Numbered from the stretch's first letter, positions 1-13,000 are shown. The stretch: 64,000 nucleotides of DNA from Morinoia aosen (GCA_030386875.1 CM059568.1:11952316-12016315), one strand, 5' to 3'. The notes: a model not told the origin generated them from the sequence alone. A program made the numbers and translations.

Positions 1-35
1 CATTTATTTTAGTTTAATTATTCAACAAGTTGAAG

Positions 36-180
36 ACCTCCAACGGGAGGCATAGTCTTAAGAAACTTAGGTTTAATTTAGTTTAGACCTCCAACGGGAG
101 GCATAATCTTTCGAAACTTAGATTTAGTTCAGTTGAGACCTCCAACGGGAGGCAAACTTTTAACAAGGTAACTAACTAAG
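36..180. repeat. 51-bp tandem repeat, three units, each with a hairpin
   Basis: Three copies of a 51-bp unit. Each holds the short palindrome CCTCCAACGGGAGG, at 37-50, 88-101 and 139-152, so the spacing is exactly 51 bases twice. The CCTCC/GGAGG arms can pair around a four-base loop. The sequence between the palindromes (TTAG/TTTAATTTAG-like) is less well conserved. I do not recognise the family. It could be the end of a longer array or the leader of a retroelement that begins left of the window. Confidence 0.7.
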
Positions 181-2680
181 GCCACTCCACCGTCGAGGCT
201 GTCGCAACACTAAGGTTCAAAACCTTAACTAAGAAAATAACCCTTAACTTAGACAGCTGCGACTTTTAAATTTAATCGTCTCTCCGCAGTGCGAACGCAG
301 AGTCAACCACAAGACTGCTGTGACTAACTTGTGACGTAATCTAGTTATTGGTACTAGATAAAAACAATATTGTAACTGTGGCATGGAAAATTAATTTGAG
401 CCAGAGAGACGAGAGACCTCCAACTTCCCAGTTGCTCCAGAGCACTTCAGGGCACTCATATCAAGAAAACGAGCATGGTCCCCAGCAGACCGGACCCCGC
501 ACGAGCGCAGCCACAAGCGTAGAACAGCCCCCAAAGGAGCGGCCGAACTCAGCCAAAGCAGAGCTTCCTGAAAAATTAAAAGGTTGAGTTTTGGAAAAAG
601 CCTATCATAGAAAAAGGAAATATCAATAATTGGCAATAGATACGAAAATAGTAGACAGTGAATCGATGAAACTAACGTACGCACCCTAAGGAAGTGCCGG
701 AGCCTGAAGCCGATTGACGAACAGAAAAGAACTCTCAGAAAACAGGCGTAGTAATCCCCAGGAACGACCTTGGCAATACTGTGGAAAGAACCGTACGCTA
801 AGGTTGCGTTCAGTAACAAAAGGTGAACTAATTATTCCAAGATATCTTGTTGCACAAAAATAGATAAGTTAAGTCTAACGGCTCACCTAAAAACTGGTAG
901 TCTTCAGTGATTGCAATCGTTCAGGCAAGAAATAGACGTTTAAAGTGAAATATAGTAGAGTAATTCACGATCCACGCAGAATAGTAAAGGATAGGTTGAG
1001 ACTTTGATGCTTTGGAAAGAAGATGAAATTTAACTGGCAGAGCACTCTTTGGAGAGTTAATAGAACCTCCCCTTTCAGACGAGTGAATACCCTTAAAACA
1101 TACGTAAATTTGAGCTAGTTCATTTGAAGGGTTAAATTTGAGTGGTAAAATTACCGTGGAGCGCAATTTGAAGAAAAATTGGTGTTAAGAACCCAACTAA
1201 ACAAACCAGAAAGAAATCCTACTTCGTAACTGAAAACATAGAAAAGATGAATCTCAGGAAGAAAAGAATGGCCCGATTCGCAAAACTGATTGTCAACAGG
1301 AACAGTAGCTGAGCACCAAGATACCACCAGGTAACCAAGCAAAGCTTGGCCACGAACCACGGCCGCCTCGCGGAGATAGCCGTCACCACGACCGATGAGC
1401 CCGCACATTACTAGAGCACGCGCTAGAACACAAGTGCTTATGGAGCAGGAGAAGTGGCGAGTCTGCCGGACGGAATCCCCATCCGCTAGAGGTCACGTCC
1501 GGAAAGCAGAAGTTTTAATGTTAAGACAGAGTTTGAAAATTAAGAAAGCAACTAGAAGGTTTTTAACAATTCAAACTTTAATTTTGAAGGTTCTACAATT
1601 GTCGAAAATTCGACAAATTCTAAGTCAACATTCGAATGGAGCATTCTTTCTTCCGTGTTCAGTAACCAGTCTTCACAAGTTTGATTCAAATTAAATTTGC
1701 ACCTGTTAAGGTTTTCTAATTCTTACCCAAAGATCATATTTGAATTACAGCAAAGTTGTGCCAATTGTTCCCCATGCTCAGGAAAGCGATTCAACTAACG
1801 AAAAAATGGATTTATTGCATTTTACGACACAAATCTGTAAATCAGAGCAGCATTAAGTAAAAGTTTTGTAACCTAAATTAATCAATCATATTGAAAGAGT
1901 AAAAGATTAAAGATATGGGTTTACTTAGAAGGGAAAATGTAGAAAAGTATTCACTCCTACTAATGAACAGCCTAAAATATGAGTTAAAATTGATGAAATT
2001 CATGTTTGTAAATTTAATCCAGATGATAAGTTAGTTTAAGCCTCCCTAACCTCAACAAAGGTGTTCCAAAGAAAGACCGGATGAAGTTACCATTTAGTAT
2101 GGATCTAAGGGAACTCGGAATCTATGCTTACAGATAGACCAGTAAATTAAAAAAAAAATTTGTCAAACAAATAAAAGTTGAAGAAGAAAGTTGTAGGTAC
2201 AGGAAAGCGAGGGTGTAGGGAACCAGAAAAAGATGGTCCGCACAGAAACAAAAATCCTATTCTGATCCAACAAAAGGAAAGCCCACCATCACCTTGAAAC
2301 CTCACATTTTCCCCCTAAGAATGCTATTACCCACAGTTGCAGTAGTTGTATCTCCCAGAGGGGAGTTGAGTACGGGAAAACGTCCTAATTACTCACCTCG
2401 GCATCTATTTTAGCAGTTCGAAGCTACTTGAACAATTTTTTCATTTACCGCACGAGATACATTAAGAATATTGTCTCTTTTTGAAAGACTATTACACTCG
2501 TTGCATTTGAATATAGGCTTCTTGTAGGACAGAATAAGTTCAACGACTTCGAGGGTATTCTTTCGGAACGTTTGTCTGACGTATACGTAATTATGTTTAA
2601 CGTAATTATATCTAATTTAGCACACTGAACCTAGTCGTGCGCTGCTTCAGCCAAGACAACTGAACAAACTCACCACTTTG
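181..2680. other. no gene recognised; one dispersed repeat
   Basis: Short open frames here show no domain or family match that I can recognise. Bases 2034-2085 (starting TTTAAGCCTCCCTAACC) are repeated with differences at 11012-11065 in intron 1 of the IR gene, so they belong to a dispersed repeat. I see nothing else that can be supported. Confidence 0.5.
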
Positions 2681-2683
2681 GCT

Positions 2684-4425
2684 GCGACGTGAGCCACCGA
2701 TGGACAATGAGGGAGTTTTCATAATGCTGCTAACCGACCAGTAGTTATAAACTTAATTTTCATAAATACTTATAACAATTAAATGAAGGCACGATTCAGT
2801 TAATATTTGAAATTTGCAACGTTACTATAATTTACTTCAAATTTGAGTTGAATATCAAACTTCAGTTTCACCTGTCGCAGTCGAAGTGTTGAATGAATTG
2901 CAACTTGTTAAGTGACTTGAAGTCCATCACTAGCCTTGTTACTAAAAGATTTCTTTTTTCTTACTGGTAACCAGTGGGGAACCGATTTCTTTCATTTTAT
3001 AGCATTTAAATTTCAGTCTTTACGACAAAAAAAATCAATGCTACTTGCATATAAATATATATTTAAACGCAACGAAGAGAAAGACTACCGGACACGGTTA
3101 TCGCTGCTATATGCACCATTTGGGATATTTCCAATAATACACTTGACAGTGAAAACATACCATAAAACTGAATGAAATGAAGCAATAATTTATTTGCACC
3201 AGCAACAGCTCCTGTCAGGTAACTTACGAAGTACAACACGACAACTAGAGGTTGCCTAATTTTAGGCGTGAACATGCGTGAAAGCGATATATTTACGTGT
3301 GCTGGAAGATTACAGCTATTTAAGAATAGCCTTGCTACACCGAGTGTTAGCATCGCCATCAAAACGGCAAGGCTCTGTTCAGCAGCACAAAAAATATAAA
3401 AACTAAGTTAGCGCAGTACGAACCCACCGTCCTAGAACCATTTCTGCTAGGTTCAGTTGCTTCAGTTGAGTGGCTCAGCTGCTTCAATTGAATAATATTG
3501 TCGTTACACGACTCGACTCCAACACCATGCATGCATGCATGAGAGCGTATTTTACAAAGGAAAGGTTGTTTTCTTCGAAGTACTGTACCATGAAAATCAT
3601 AGTTGGATCATGTACATGCTGAACTGAAAATAGATGCCAATTATCAGTTGTGTAAAATGTACGTTTTGCGTTATTTTATGTCTAGAATAACCAATGAACC
3701 ATGAATGTTTCAACGAAATTTCATTTAAGCACATTTAAAACCTCTTTTAGAGTGGGTCGCGACTATCAAGACTGGCGCTAACATTGGCGAGCACTTTGTA
3801 CTTTACTTCAAGTTTTACAGTTTCTTTAAGTCCTTATAACTCAAAAACCAAGGAGCTTTTGACATTTTATCATTCATGAAATTAGATTTATTTCGAATTC
3901 TTCTACCTACATTTGAAATTTGTCTGCACAATGAAAACACCCTATATATTTGTTAATGCATACATATACCAGGCTTCTCCTCCCTATGGGAGGGTAGCCG
4001 ACAGCAGGCCACAATCATCACTCTTGGTCACTAGGAGGCGAGAAAGGCAGCACTGGCCGCACCAGAACTGTTTTTTAATGCAATAGGAGCATATGGGACA
4101 GGATTTTTGGAGATCTTTGCTTCTTTTCGATTGCCTTTGTAAACTAAACAATTCGTTAGCAGCCCACAAACTTACGCTGAGCTGAAGAGCAGAAAATGTC
4201 TCTTCTAGCCTCTCGTAATTAACACATTAACTGAGGCAGGTTGAACTAAAGTTCAATATTCAGCTCAAAGTAGATTTAAATTAAGGGATCAATTATGAAA
4301 ATAGCGAACATCAAATAGATCGTGCCTTCATATAGTTTTCATTAAGCATTTATAAACGAGTTAGTGTCCGCTGGTCGGTCAGCAGCATTGTGAAAATCCC
4401 CTCAGTGACCACAGATGAGTCACGG
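2684..4425. mobile_element. inverted repeat pair with piggyBac-like inner ends
   Basis: About 200 bases at 2684-2905 recur inverted at 4217-4425. Shared blocks include GGGAG/GTTTTCATAATGCTGCT and the TATAAACTTAATTTTCATAA-type stretch. The inner ends resemble the 222-bp TTAA-flanked MITE at 21090-21311: 4217 begins TTAACACATTAACTGAGGCA, and 2905 ends with the complementary pattern. The pair may be two opposed MITEs of one family, or an inside-out or decayed element. A short cysteine-rich frame on the minus strand (3984-4169, CPIC and CGQCC) lies between them. It recalls the Cys-rich tail of piggyBac transposases but is too short to call. Confidence 0.5.
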
Positions 4426-4711
4426 TGCAGTCAAACAGTCATAAAGTTCATTGTTCAAAGCTAATAAATATTTAATATTTATATGTACACATCGAAAGCA
4501 CAAATCTACGTTCTAACACTTTTTTATGACAGCTCGAGGAATTATTTTATTCTCATTACCTGGTTCCAGTATACAGAATCAGGTTTCTGCATTCAGAATT
4601 CAGTCAGGTTTCTGCATTCTAGTTTGTGACAGAACTAGTGAAACCGATTTTCTAGCACACTACCGGTATCTCCTTTTACAATTAACGTAACTTTAGATAG
4701 ACCACAATTAA

Positions 4712-4797
4712 TGTACTCAACATCGCAACGTACTCAACATCGCAAAGTACTCAACATCGCAACGTACTCAACATCGCAACGTACTCAACATCGCAAT
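4712..4797. repeat. 17-bp minisatellite, five units
   Basis: The unit GTACTCAACATCGCAAC is repeated five times, with one C-to-A change in the second junction. It is not near a recognised exon. Confidence 0.9.
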
Positions 4798-5470
4798 ACC
4801 TACATATATCGCCTCAACAGAAAATTTAGATCTTTGGGCACTCTCCTGAAGTCTCCGTAACTTCGTAAAGCTTTAGGAGTATACTTTGTAAAGACTGCCT
4901 CTTTAGTTTTAGGTCAGAGAGAACTATTTTGCTGGGCTCATTAGACAACAAATGCTCACCTGAGTACGTAGGCTAAATTATAAAAAATAGTGACATAATT
5001 CCTAATTGCTTAAGAGAATTTAAGCAGCCTGTAAAATAGCGTTTGCTGCAGCAATTAAAACCAAAGTATTTTAAAACCATTGATTTGTGAAGGATATTTT
5101 CAAAAATATTTGTTAGCGTTTGGCCCGATTTTGTAGATTACACGCACATTATGTTTCATATTCCTGGAATAGTCTTGTTCTGTATCGACTTGCGTTACCT
5201 ATTTCTTTCTTTTATATAAGAGATACAAATTTCTGCTCACAGCGATTTGGAATGGAGTTCTCAGAATTTGTTTTTTTATAAGACAATTATTTCAGGGCAA
5301 TAATAACTTTAGTGTGTTAAACGAATTTTAAAATTTTGTTCCCATACGCGGTAGTAGAAATCATTTATAGACGTTTCACACGAATGACATTTTGCTCGCT
5401 AATGCCTATTTTTCGAGTTATTCAACTTCGAAGTTATAGGAACATCGCATATAAAAACAAACATCGGAAT
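4798..5470. other. no gene; copy of a foldback-element arm at 5370-5443
   Basis: Bases 5370-5443 (CACACGAATGACATTTTGC and onward to AACTTCGAAGTTATA) match the arms of the foldback element at 57218-57913. Nothing else is recognised here. Confidence 0.4.
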
Positions 5471-5473
5471 CTT

Positions 5474-5735
5474 TGGGATGCTTTATTTCCAATCAAGCCT
5501 GATACAAATGATCTTAAGCATTGGTTTTTCAAATGTCTTATAACTAACACTATATATAGGACACCATGACGGTTCCCCCGTAAAGCCGGTACCCATTTCC
5601 GACACCTGGGTCGAGTGGGGTATTGTGCTTGAGCTTTCCCTTATACCCAACGGGGAAAATCGCAGCGCCAGCGCCGGGATACGAACCCGCGACTCCAACA
5701 TACAAGTCCGATCCCTTAACCGCTGTGCCACCGCG
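5474..5735 (-). mobile_element. tRNA-derived SINE, copy 1
   Basis: Read on the minus strand, the head carries pol III promoter boxes: an A box (TGGCACAGCGGTTAAGGG, about 5712-5731) and a B box (GGTTCGTATCC, 5677-5687). A tRNA-unrelated body follows. The 3' end has AAAACCAATG, then ATTGGAAATAAAGCATCCC. It is nearly identical to the copy at 49706-49968 and related to those at 44929-45190 and 53118-53376. SINEs use pol III transcripts and LINE-encoded reverse transcriptase. The 3' tail resembles the LINE at 34877-42388. Confidence 0.85.
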
Positions 5736-6191
5736 AAAAGTGAAGAAACGGACACGTAAATATGCTATAATACGGTTTTGACGTAACGATGGGTGAGATT
5801 AGGTTAGGTAACGTTAATTTAGTTATATGAACCAACCTAAACCAACCTAAATAAACCTTAAATTACTAAACTTAGCCACACTGAGACTGAGGTCTTCTTC
5901 CGCCAAAAAAAGTGCGTGTTCCAACAATGCAGCTATGACGCAGTCGACTATATAATGTTATTCTTACCTGAACGTTATTCAGGTTATGTCTCAAAAAGAA
6001 AGCATTCGCGAGCAAATTGTCATTAGTGTAAACGTTTTAAAATGTGTCCTATCACCGATTTATGAAAACCAAATATTAGGAATTGTTGAACGCATTAAAG
6101 AATATATTGATCTTATTTCATAATAAGAGTAGCACGCATGTTCAATTTCACGAACTAGTAAAAGACACCACGAAAAAGTCCCGCTGTGTTA
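5736..6191. other. no gene recognised
   Basis: Low-complexity AACCTAAA-type sequence at about 5840-5870. Nothing further is supported. Confidence 0.5.
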
Positions 6192-7801
6192 AGGGGTGTT
6201 TACACTAGGGGACATTTCGGCCTTGAGGCGCGACTCGTGTAGACGAGGCTCACCACAGAGGTTCATATTTGTGTGTGTGTGTTCGAAATTCCCGATTCGC
6301 TTTGATCGAATCCGTGCAGCGCTGCACGTGTGAGCGGCGCAGCTCTAGACCGGTCAGTGTGCAGTTGGTAGTCATCAAGTGAGGTAGCGCCTCTCGCTCA
6401 CCCGTTATGGCTGACTCAACACTGCCGCGAGAAACTACACTGCTTTTAATTGAAATGTACTAAGCCCTTCAATGCCTTTGGCAGACTAAAAGCTGCGAAT
6501 ATATGGAGGCTGCTTTCCATTTTATTTTAATGAAAATGAACGAATATAGTAACATTTCACTCATGCAAATAAAAAAGAGATTACGTAGCTTACTATGCAG
6601 CAACAATATTCACACAAGCTCGTCTACAGCAATCCATATTTCATAGCACCAGGCCACACTGACTGGTTTTGTGCTGCATGGCTGCCACTTTAGTTTGACC
6701 AAAAAAATCTAGTGTAACCTCAAAAAATATCGAGAAACATCTAGATTTAAAAATAAAACATCCAAAAATATATCTAGAGATAAATTAAAAATCTACTATA
6801 ATAAATTAGTTGAATAATAGCATATAAGGATATTTATATCATAAATTGCTTTACATTAGGCAATTTATCTTTATATTAGGCAATTTATCTTTATATAAAT
6901 TATCTAGTATCCTGATATTTACCCTAATAAAGCTTGGTATCCAAATATTCTTCAATTCCACATGTGTTGCGAGTAGAAAGGTCAGTCTCTATTGCATTGC
7001 AAATTATCAATGCTCAGATTCCTACTTATCAACAATTGTTTTAAGGCTTTCATACCGCTATCTTCATCACTTTTAATAATTTTGCAATTGCTAAGTAAGT
7101 TGATTCTACTTTATTATATGCATTACTTTAGAATATAACTGATACACCAAGTTGTTTCATGATAGAAATATCATTGCTTCCATCCAACAATAAACTGAAC
7201 TCATTGTTACCAATATCATTGGTCAGTCTTTCGTCAAAATGAGGCCACAATACATTCTTGATAATGTATGTGCATTTTATTCCATGATTTTTTGATATCA
7301 TCACTTGTTTTGAAATTGGAGATAGTGTGCTTTAGCTTATGAACCGTGAAATAGCCGTCTTGGTGTCGTTCATAATCTGAACATAATATGATCAGAATAT
7401 GGTTGCTTCACTATTCAGACAATTTGCTTAAGTAAATTAACAAATATAATAAGAATGAAGTAGTAAACAACCATTATAGTGACTTCTTAATTCGAATTTA
7501 CAGTAATCTATCATATACATAGCTTAATTGTAATTCTAGCTAGAAAATTTCTAGCATGCTGAAAAAACTATATACGTTTTATAGCTAATATCTAGGTTCG
7601 AAATTTTACATCTAGGCTTCAGCAAAAACATCTAGATCTAGCTATATAATATCTAGAGTGGAAGCCCTGTTGAGCAGCGCGCGCTCCAGGGCTAGCTCCA
7701 ATGGTGTCTAGTCTAAACGCACATGACTCTTGTGAAGCTCCACACGAGGCGTCCACACGTGAGCCTGCAGCAAAATGTAGACCAGTGTAAACGGCCCTTT
7801 A
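6192..7801 (-). mobile_element. decayed DNA transposon with imperfect terminal repeats
   Basis: The left end TTAAGGGGTGTTTACACTAG recurs inverted at the right end (about 7780-7801) as TAAAGGGCCGTTTACACTGG. The match continues through an ACATTT block and CGTGT/GACG-like subterminal sequence. A hAT-type transposase remnant lies inside on the minus strand. The target duplication is unclear: TTAA is next to the left end, but the right end reads TTTAG. The family assignment rests on the coding remnant. Confidence 0.6.
7110..7410 (-). pseudogene. hAT/ZBED-like transposase fragment, broken
   Basis: A minus-strand reading at about 7128-7253 contains PHFDERL, then FSLLLDGSNDISIMKQLGVS. This matches the conserved first-aspartate block of ZBED-type hAT transposases (pattern F-S-x-x-x-D-x-S-x-D-I-S-x-x-K-Q-L). 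Stop codons follow and precede it, and neighbouring homologous stretches are in other frames. This is a dead fragment, not a gene. Confidence 0.65.
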
Positions 7802-9400
7802 GAATAAACTGAAACATTTTGTTCAATGTTTATCGAAAACTAATAAATGCATTACGCAAAGTATTAAGCTGACAAAATACCTTCAGTTTGCTGGTTATAG
7901 CTTCAGTAAAACATCACGCAAAAAAATCAATTCCCAATTAACAGCTGAAGCTCGGGGTGTTAGCACCCGCACGTCAACACTTTGGACTCGAGAATACATT
8001 TACACAGACACTTTCTCTCGCGGAGTTGGAAATATTGAAACAGTATATTTTATAGTTCACAGTTTAAAGTGTGGTTTCTCGCGCTAAAACCACTGACAAT
8101 TTTCTCAAAACTATTATGAAATGTTGTCATAGATGCTACAATTATGGACAATTTTTTTAGCTATATGTGCTGGCTAATATAGCAGCTGCACACACCTATC
8201 ATCCAGACAATTGTCACTCTCTAACACTTACTTTGCCAATGTATGCAGACACACAAGTGGTTGTCACCCGTCATCCACCAGGAGCATGGTCTATACTTCA
8301 AATCGCTCAATGGTGTGTTCGGAGTGAAAGGTTCAGGACAGTTTCGCCTCTGGAATGCGAACCAGGCAGTTTCTGCTCGTTCCACGTCGTGCAGAAAATA
8401 TGAATCTAGATGATTGATTTGAACGTCCCATTTATAATTCCTCAGAGGGGAATGTGAGGTCCTCACTTCGCAGCAACAAAAATGAACCGCGAATATTGGC
8501 GATACTTGAAATCTTTTGTTAGTCATTGATGAATAAATTATGTGGTCAGGATTCAAATGACATTAAAACCGCAGTTGGCCTTTGTCCCTCCATGTTCTTC
8601 ACGTTAGCGCAATAAAGTGGAAAATATAGGCAGTATGTTTCTCTAAACATTAGGCACTTTTACCTCCGAGAATTATTCCTGTTATGCAGAGTATTATTAA
8701 TTTGTATATCAATATTTGACAGCACACAAAATAAGATAAGTCAGTGATAAACAGCATGAGAAAAGAAGGCAAAATATATATAAGTACACGGGCTACAAAC
8801 CTTGTGCAAGCTAATCGTTATGTTAACGTTTAACTACTTAAAATGGGGGTAACTTCAAACTGTTCAATTTATTCCGTTCTGTTTTGAGTAGAAATTTCTT
8901 TTGGAAGAGTTTTAGTAGCGCATTCTCTGTCGCTTAACTATCACACGATTCGACACTTGCCAGCTTTTTCCTTTTTAAAAGGACCTCAGATCTTACTTAA
9001 GATGGTCGGTGCGTATTTCTGCAAACAACACATATATACATTTTTTCCTAACATCTTTCAACGTCTGGCATTCCCTGTAGTTTGATCTTATATTTCAGTG
9101 ACACAATGATTTTGTTTTTCAGCTGATGATAGAGCTGGGCTCTGAAACGTTTTCTTACTAAATCGGATTTATTTTCTTGAATTTTTTTCGTTTTTGAGTT
9201 TCTGAAAATGAACTTGTCTTGAGATTATCTCAAGAAAAATGGCACAGCAATTTAGGATATCTCATTTCAATTGAGGGTATAAGCATTCTAGTGTGTTAGT
9301 TAAACATACAGGGTTAGTGGACTCTACTTGATGAACACTGACAACCGCAAACAACCACTATGGCATCCACAACGTCAAGTTACTGTAGACGCACAACCCT
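7802..9400. other. no gene recognised
   Basis: AT-rich sequence with only short frames and no repeat that I can define. If the IR gene has upstream exons for an amino-terminal domain, some could be here, but I could not identify any. Confidence 0.4.
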
Positions 9401-9401
9401 A

Positions 9402-9655
9402 GCTAGTGCTTCTAACTTCACGCACACGTTTCCACACTGTTGAGTTAGAAACACATCCCCTTACTAGTGCTTCTAGCTTCACAATTGGAAGACACAGCAA
9501 AGATCCAGTATGACAAACGTTTGCACGCCGTCAAATTAGAAGCACATCTCTGGCTTATGCCTCCAACCTCCCAACCCCAAACTAGTGCTTCTAACGTCAC
9601 AATTGGAAGACAGTGCAGAGTCATTTTGGGACACGTTTTCACGTCGTCAAATCAG
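9402..9655. repeat. degenerate tandem repeat, about three units
   Basis: The block ACTAGTGCTTCTAAC/GC recurs at about 9402, 9465 and 9582. Two units are followed by TTCACAATTGGAAGACA-type sequence and a CACGTTTNCACGCCGTCAAAT-like stretch. Units differ in length (about 65 to 120 bases). Confidence 0.6.
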
Positions 9656-9668
9656 CCTCACCAGTTGG

Positions 9669-9962
9669 AGCGTGACCACGGTAGAGGAAACAAGGTAGGG
9701 TCAAACCAGTCATTTTTTCATCGACTGTGTGGGTTTGCTGACGTCACGGCAACGAACCAATAGCAGCGCTCATATTGCATCTGGTAGCACTGCTCTCCTT
9801 AAATCCGTCTCCGCTATTGGCGTTACGACATGGCGTTTTGGTGACGTCATAAAATTTGCTTGTAATAAAGTCATTCTATTTACTAGCCGAACAAGAAGAA
9901 GTGTATTTTCTCCCATAAAAATGACCCTAACCCTACCTTGTTTTCTTTACCCTGAGCGTGAC
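9669..9962. mobile_element. hAT-like MITE with 8-bp target duplication, copy 1
   Basis: The element at 9677-9954 is flanked by AGCGTGAC at 9669-9676 and 9955-9962, an 8-bp duplication as expected for hAT. The terminal inverted repeats read CACGGTAGAGGAAACAAGG, and at the other end CAGGGTAAAGAAAACAAGG when reversed. An inverted relative lies at 12430-12710. It ends 25 bases before IR exon 1, so its pyrimidine-rich right end (CCTTGTTTTCTTTACCCTG) sits where a polypyrimidine tract would. Confidence 0.8.
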
Positions 9963-9979
9963 GTAGTTCAGCCCCGCAG

Positions 9980-10075
9980 GTGATGGCGGGACTGACGGTA
10001 CCGCGCTCCCCCACCGGCGAGAGCTTCGAGGCCCTCGAGCAGACGCCGGGCTGCATCAAAGTGGCCATTACCTCC
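9980..10075 (+). CDS. IR exon 1 (first recognised exon)
   Basis: Acceptor CCCGCAG ends at 9979; donor TCC|GTGAGC. It encodes 32 residues ending CIKVAITS, the first beta strand of the S1 lobe. It is strikingly GC-rich compared with its flanks, as are the other exons. An in-frame ATG lies at 9983. It may be the true start or an internal Met, since no signal peptide is visible. Confidence 0.8.
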
Positions 10076-13000
10076 GTGAGCACAGCCTTTAACTGTGGAT
10101 TTTTTTAAACAAATTAGAGTCATATGTTGTGTATTGACTGGTCTGTTGGATGCAAATGGGTTTTTGAAAAATATTGTGGAGCCCAATGTGCACGGCGTGG
10201 CTAAAAATAACGTGTACTGGTTTTTATATTTTAATTGGTATTTTTAGCTTTAAAAGTACTTGAATGTTGGCCAATTTGCAAATTTCAGCCGCTCCAGCGG
10301 TGTGAAAGAAATGGTGCAACGACTACAAACTTTTTTCTGCATTTTCTGTACTCGCATCGACGATTCAGAGTAATCATTGTAATTGTCATTCATTTGTTTA
10401 GTTTTTACAGATATTATTTGGTTTCAAATCCAGTGTTTCGTGTCCGAACTTTAAGTTCTTCCTTGTATTAGAATACATTTAAGCACGATATCCTTCAAGC
10501 TCACAGAACGAATAAAAAATATTTTTTATAACAAAAAACTCATATTTTATTTAATAATGATCGAACAACTTTTTAGCTAACAGTGCACTCGTATAAGCAA
10601 AGCATAAGAATAATTTTTGGCCCTATCCATGCATCGCCGATATCATAGACTTTCCTAAATTAGGCGTTGAAGTAACGTTGGGTTTCTAGGCTAAGAAATT
10701 CCACGTGATTGCTGAAATCGGACGTTATTTTGATGGCATTGAGACTTGATCTCTCGCAGGAATAAATTATGGAGCGACAGTAAAAAGTTACACGGAAGTG
10801 TATCATCTCGAGATCTGTTCATGACATTGATTACTTCAGTAATTCAAAGGTCAGTCAAACTTCGCAGAGGAATAACGTCAACGGTTTTTTAGACTTTTGA
10901 TATCTTATTAGGTTGAGTGACAGCAAAAAATTGCTTGACATTTAAATTGATTGGCCGTGATTGAAAACGCTAGCGGTGCATTAGGTAAGTAAGAACGTTA
11001 GATAAATGTTAGTTTAAGCCTCCCTAACCGCAACAAACACGTTCCAAAGCGAAAAGAGCGTCAACTTTATTAATGTAAATAAGCATGGTTATAGACACAG
11101 CGTTTTTGAAGGCAAAATATCCATAGAACATCGTGAATGAGTGGGTAGCGTTAGCAACAAGCTATAACAAAGCCAACCTGAGTTACAGCGTACAGATAGA
11201 AATATGAAGAGTCACGTTTACAAGAAACATGTAATTAGAAATCTGAAGACCCACAGTATGTATTCGGAATCAGATCATTAGCAATATGTTAATACAAACC
11301 CACATTCATCAGTGTCGGATGATTAAATATCAAATCAGAAGTTATTTAGATTTCGTAACATAACACTCAGATTTACAGCTGCACTTGCTTGAACTAAGCA
11401 CACAAGCAAGAAAAAACATTCCAGACTTATTACATGTTTTTTCCGAAAATTCGACATTGTTTCTTTGTTTTTGAACAATACATGTAACGTACATATTTAT
11501 CTGTAACAGTATATGTATGTAATAACAGTACATGTACCAATCATAATGCTTGTTACACTATGTTTTTTGAACCCAATTTTTCATTCGCGACTATTGACAT
11601 GAGCATTACGACACCCATGCTGATAATTTTTAACATTATATATTTAACAATATATCAACTAAAGATCTTAATGTTGGGACATTTTAAAAACCATTTGTGT
11701 TTTTTGTATCATCTTTATTGGGTATCAATTGTTTTTCTTTCCTTTCCTTTTTCATTCATAAGTGAAGTGTTGTTTCTGCAGTGGTCGCCGCCCATAGTCG
11801 ACCTGACGGCGCGTCCGTACTCTGGCTTCCACGTGGACCTGTTCCGCATCATCATGCACAAACTCCGGTGGTGGTGGGTGGCTGCTTCAGTGGATCAACG
11901 GAAACCATTAATGGCATCATGGAAACCATTGACATCATCATGAAAAAAATTGACGTCATATTTGAAAATAATTGGAGTCACCAAATAGCATCGATTACGA
12001 GAACGATTTTTTCTCTCACTTCTCTCATTCACCGAGACATTTATTTCAAAAGAAACGATGCTGTTACTGACAATGCTGGTTGTAACCACTTAGTTAAAGG
12101 TTAAGTAGAAGTGGAATTCATTCAAAAACTAATGCAAATCCGGGAATTTTGGCAATGTAAATACAAGTGTAGCATTTTGTTGTTGAGCATTAAAATCATC
12201 TATTTAGATTATCTATTTCAATTATCCAGCTGAAAAAAAGGATTCTTTAAACAAACAAGAAATTGTAAACACTATTTATGCATTTTACGAGAGGTAGGAT
12301 ATTACTTCTCTATTGAGTTCTATTAAATATTTAAGAACTTTTTTTAATCGACTTGAGATCGGGCCAGTTAATGATGTGATCTTGAATATATCACATTCAC
12401 CTAAAACTTGAGGCATCATGTACAGCAAGCACGGTAGAGGCAACAAGGTAGAGTCATTTCTATGGGGGAAAATACGCCTCCTATTGTTCGGCTAGCCCAT
12501 AGAAAGGCTTCATTACAAGCAAACTTTGTGACGTCACCAAAACGTCATGTCGTTAGCCCAATAGTGGAGCCAGATTTGGGGGTAGCAGTGCTACCAGATG
12601 CAATATGAGCGCTGCTATTGGTTCATTGCCATGACGTCAGCAGAACTACACAGTCAACGAAAAAAGAATGGTTTGAACCTACCTTGTTTCCTCTATCGTG
12701 ACTTCAGGGTATCCCAGTTACGCTATTTTTTAAAATTTGCCGTTAGTTGACTGAATCTGTTGTGGGTCTGAGGTGCGAAACGCTTGCCCGCTTGTGTTTT
12801 GCAGTCGCAGAATAACTATTTGATATCTGTTAACTATTTCTAGAGATACTGCTTAATTTTTTTGTTTGAAGCATAATGTTCCACGCAGTGAAGTTTACCA
12901 AGTAAAAGCTTTGCGTTGAAAATTTTGATGTAGATATGAGCATTGCGACAAGCTTCACCTAGTGCTGTACTTATTGAAGCAAAACTTTTATATGAAGTAC

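Noticed and set aside
3063..3362. 99-codon hydrophobic frame on the minus strand
   Set aside because: It looks membrane-like, but lies inside a repeat pair, has no family match I recognise and no splice or start context.
5677..5735. A tRNA gene
   Set aside because: A and B boxes are present, but no cloverleaf with acceptor stem can be completed. The sequence continues into a SINE body and recurs in four copies.
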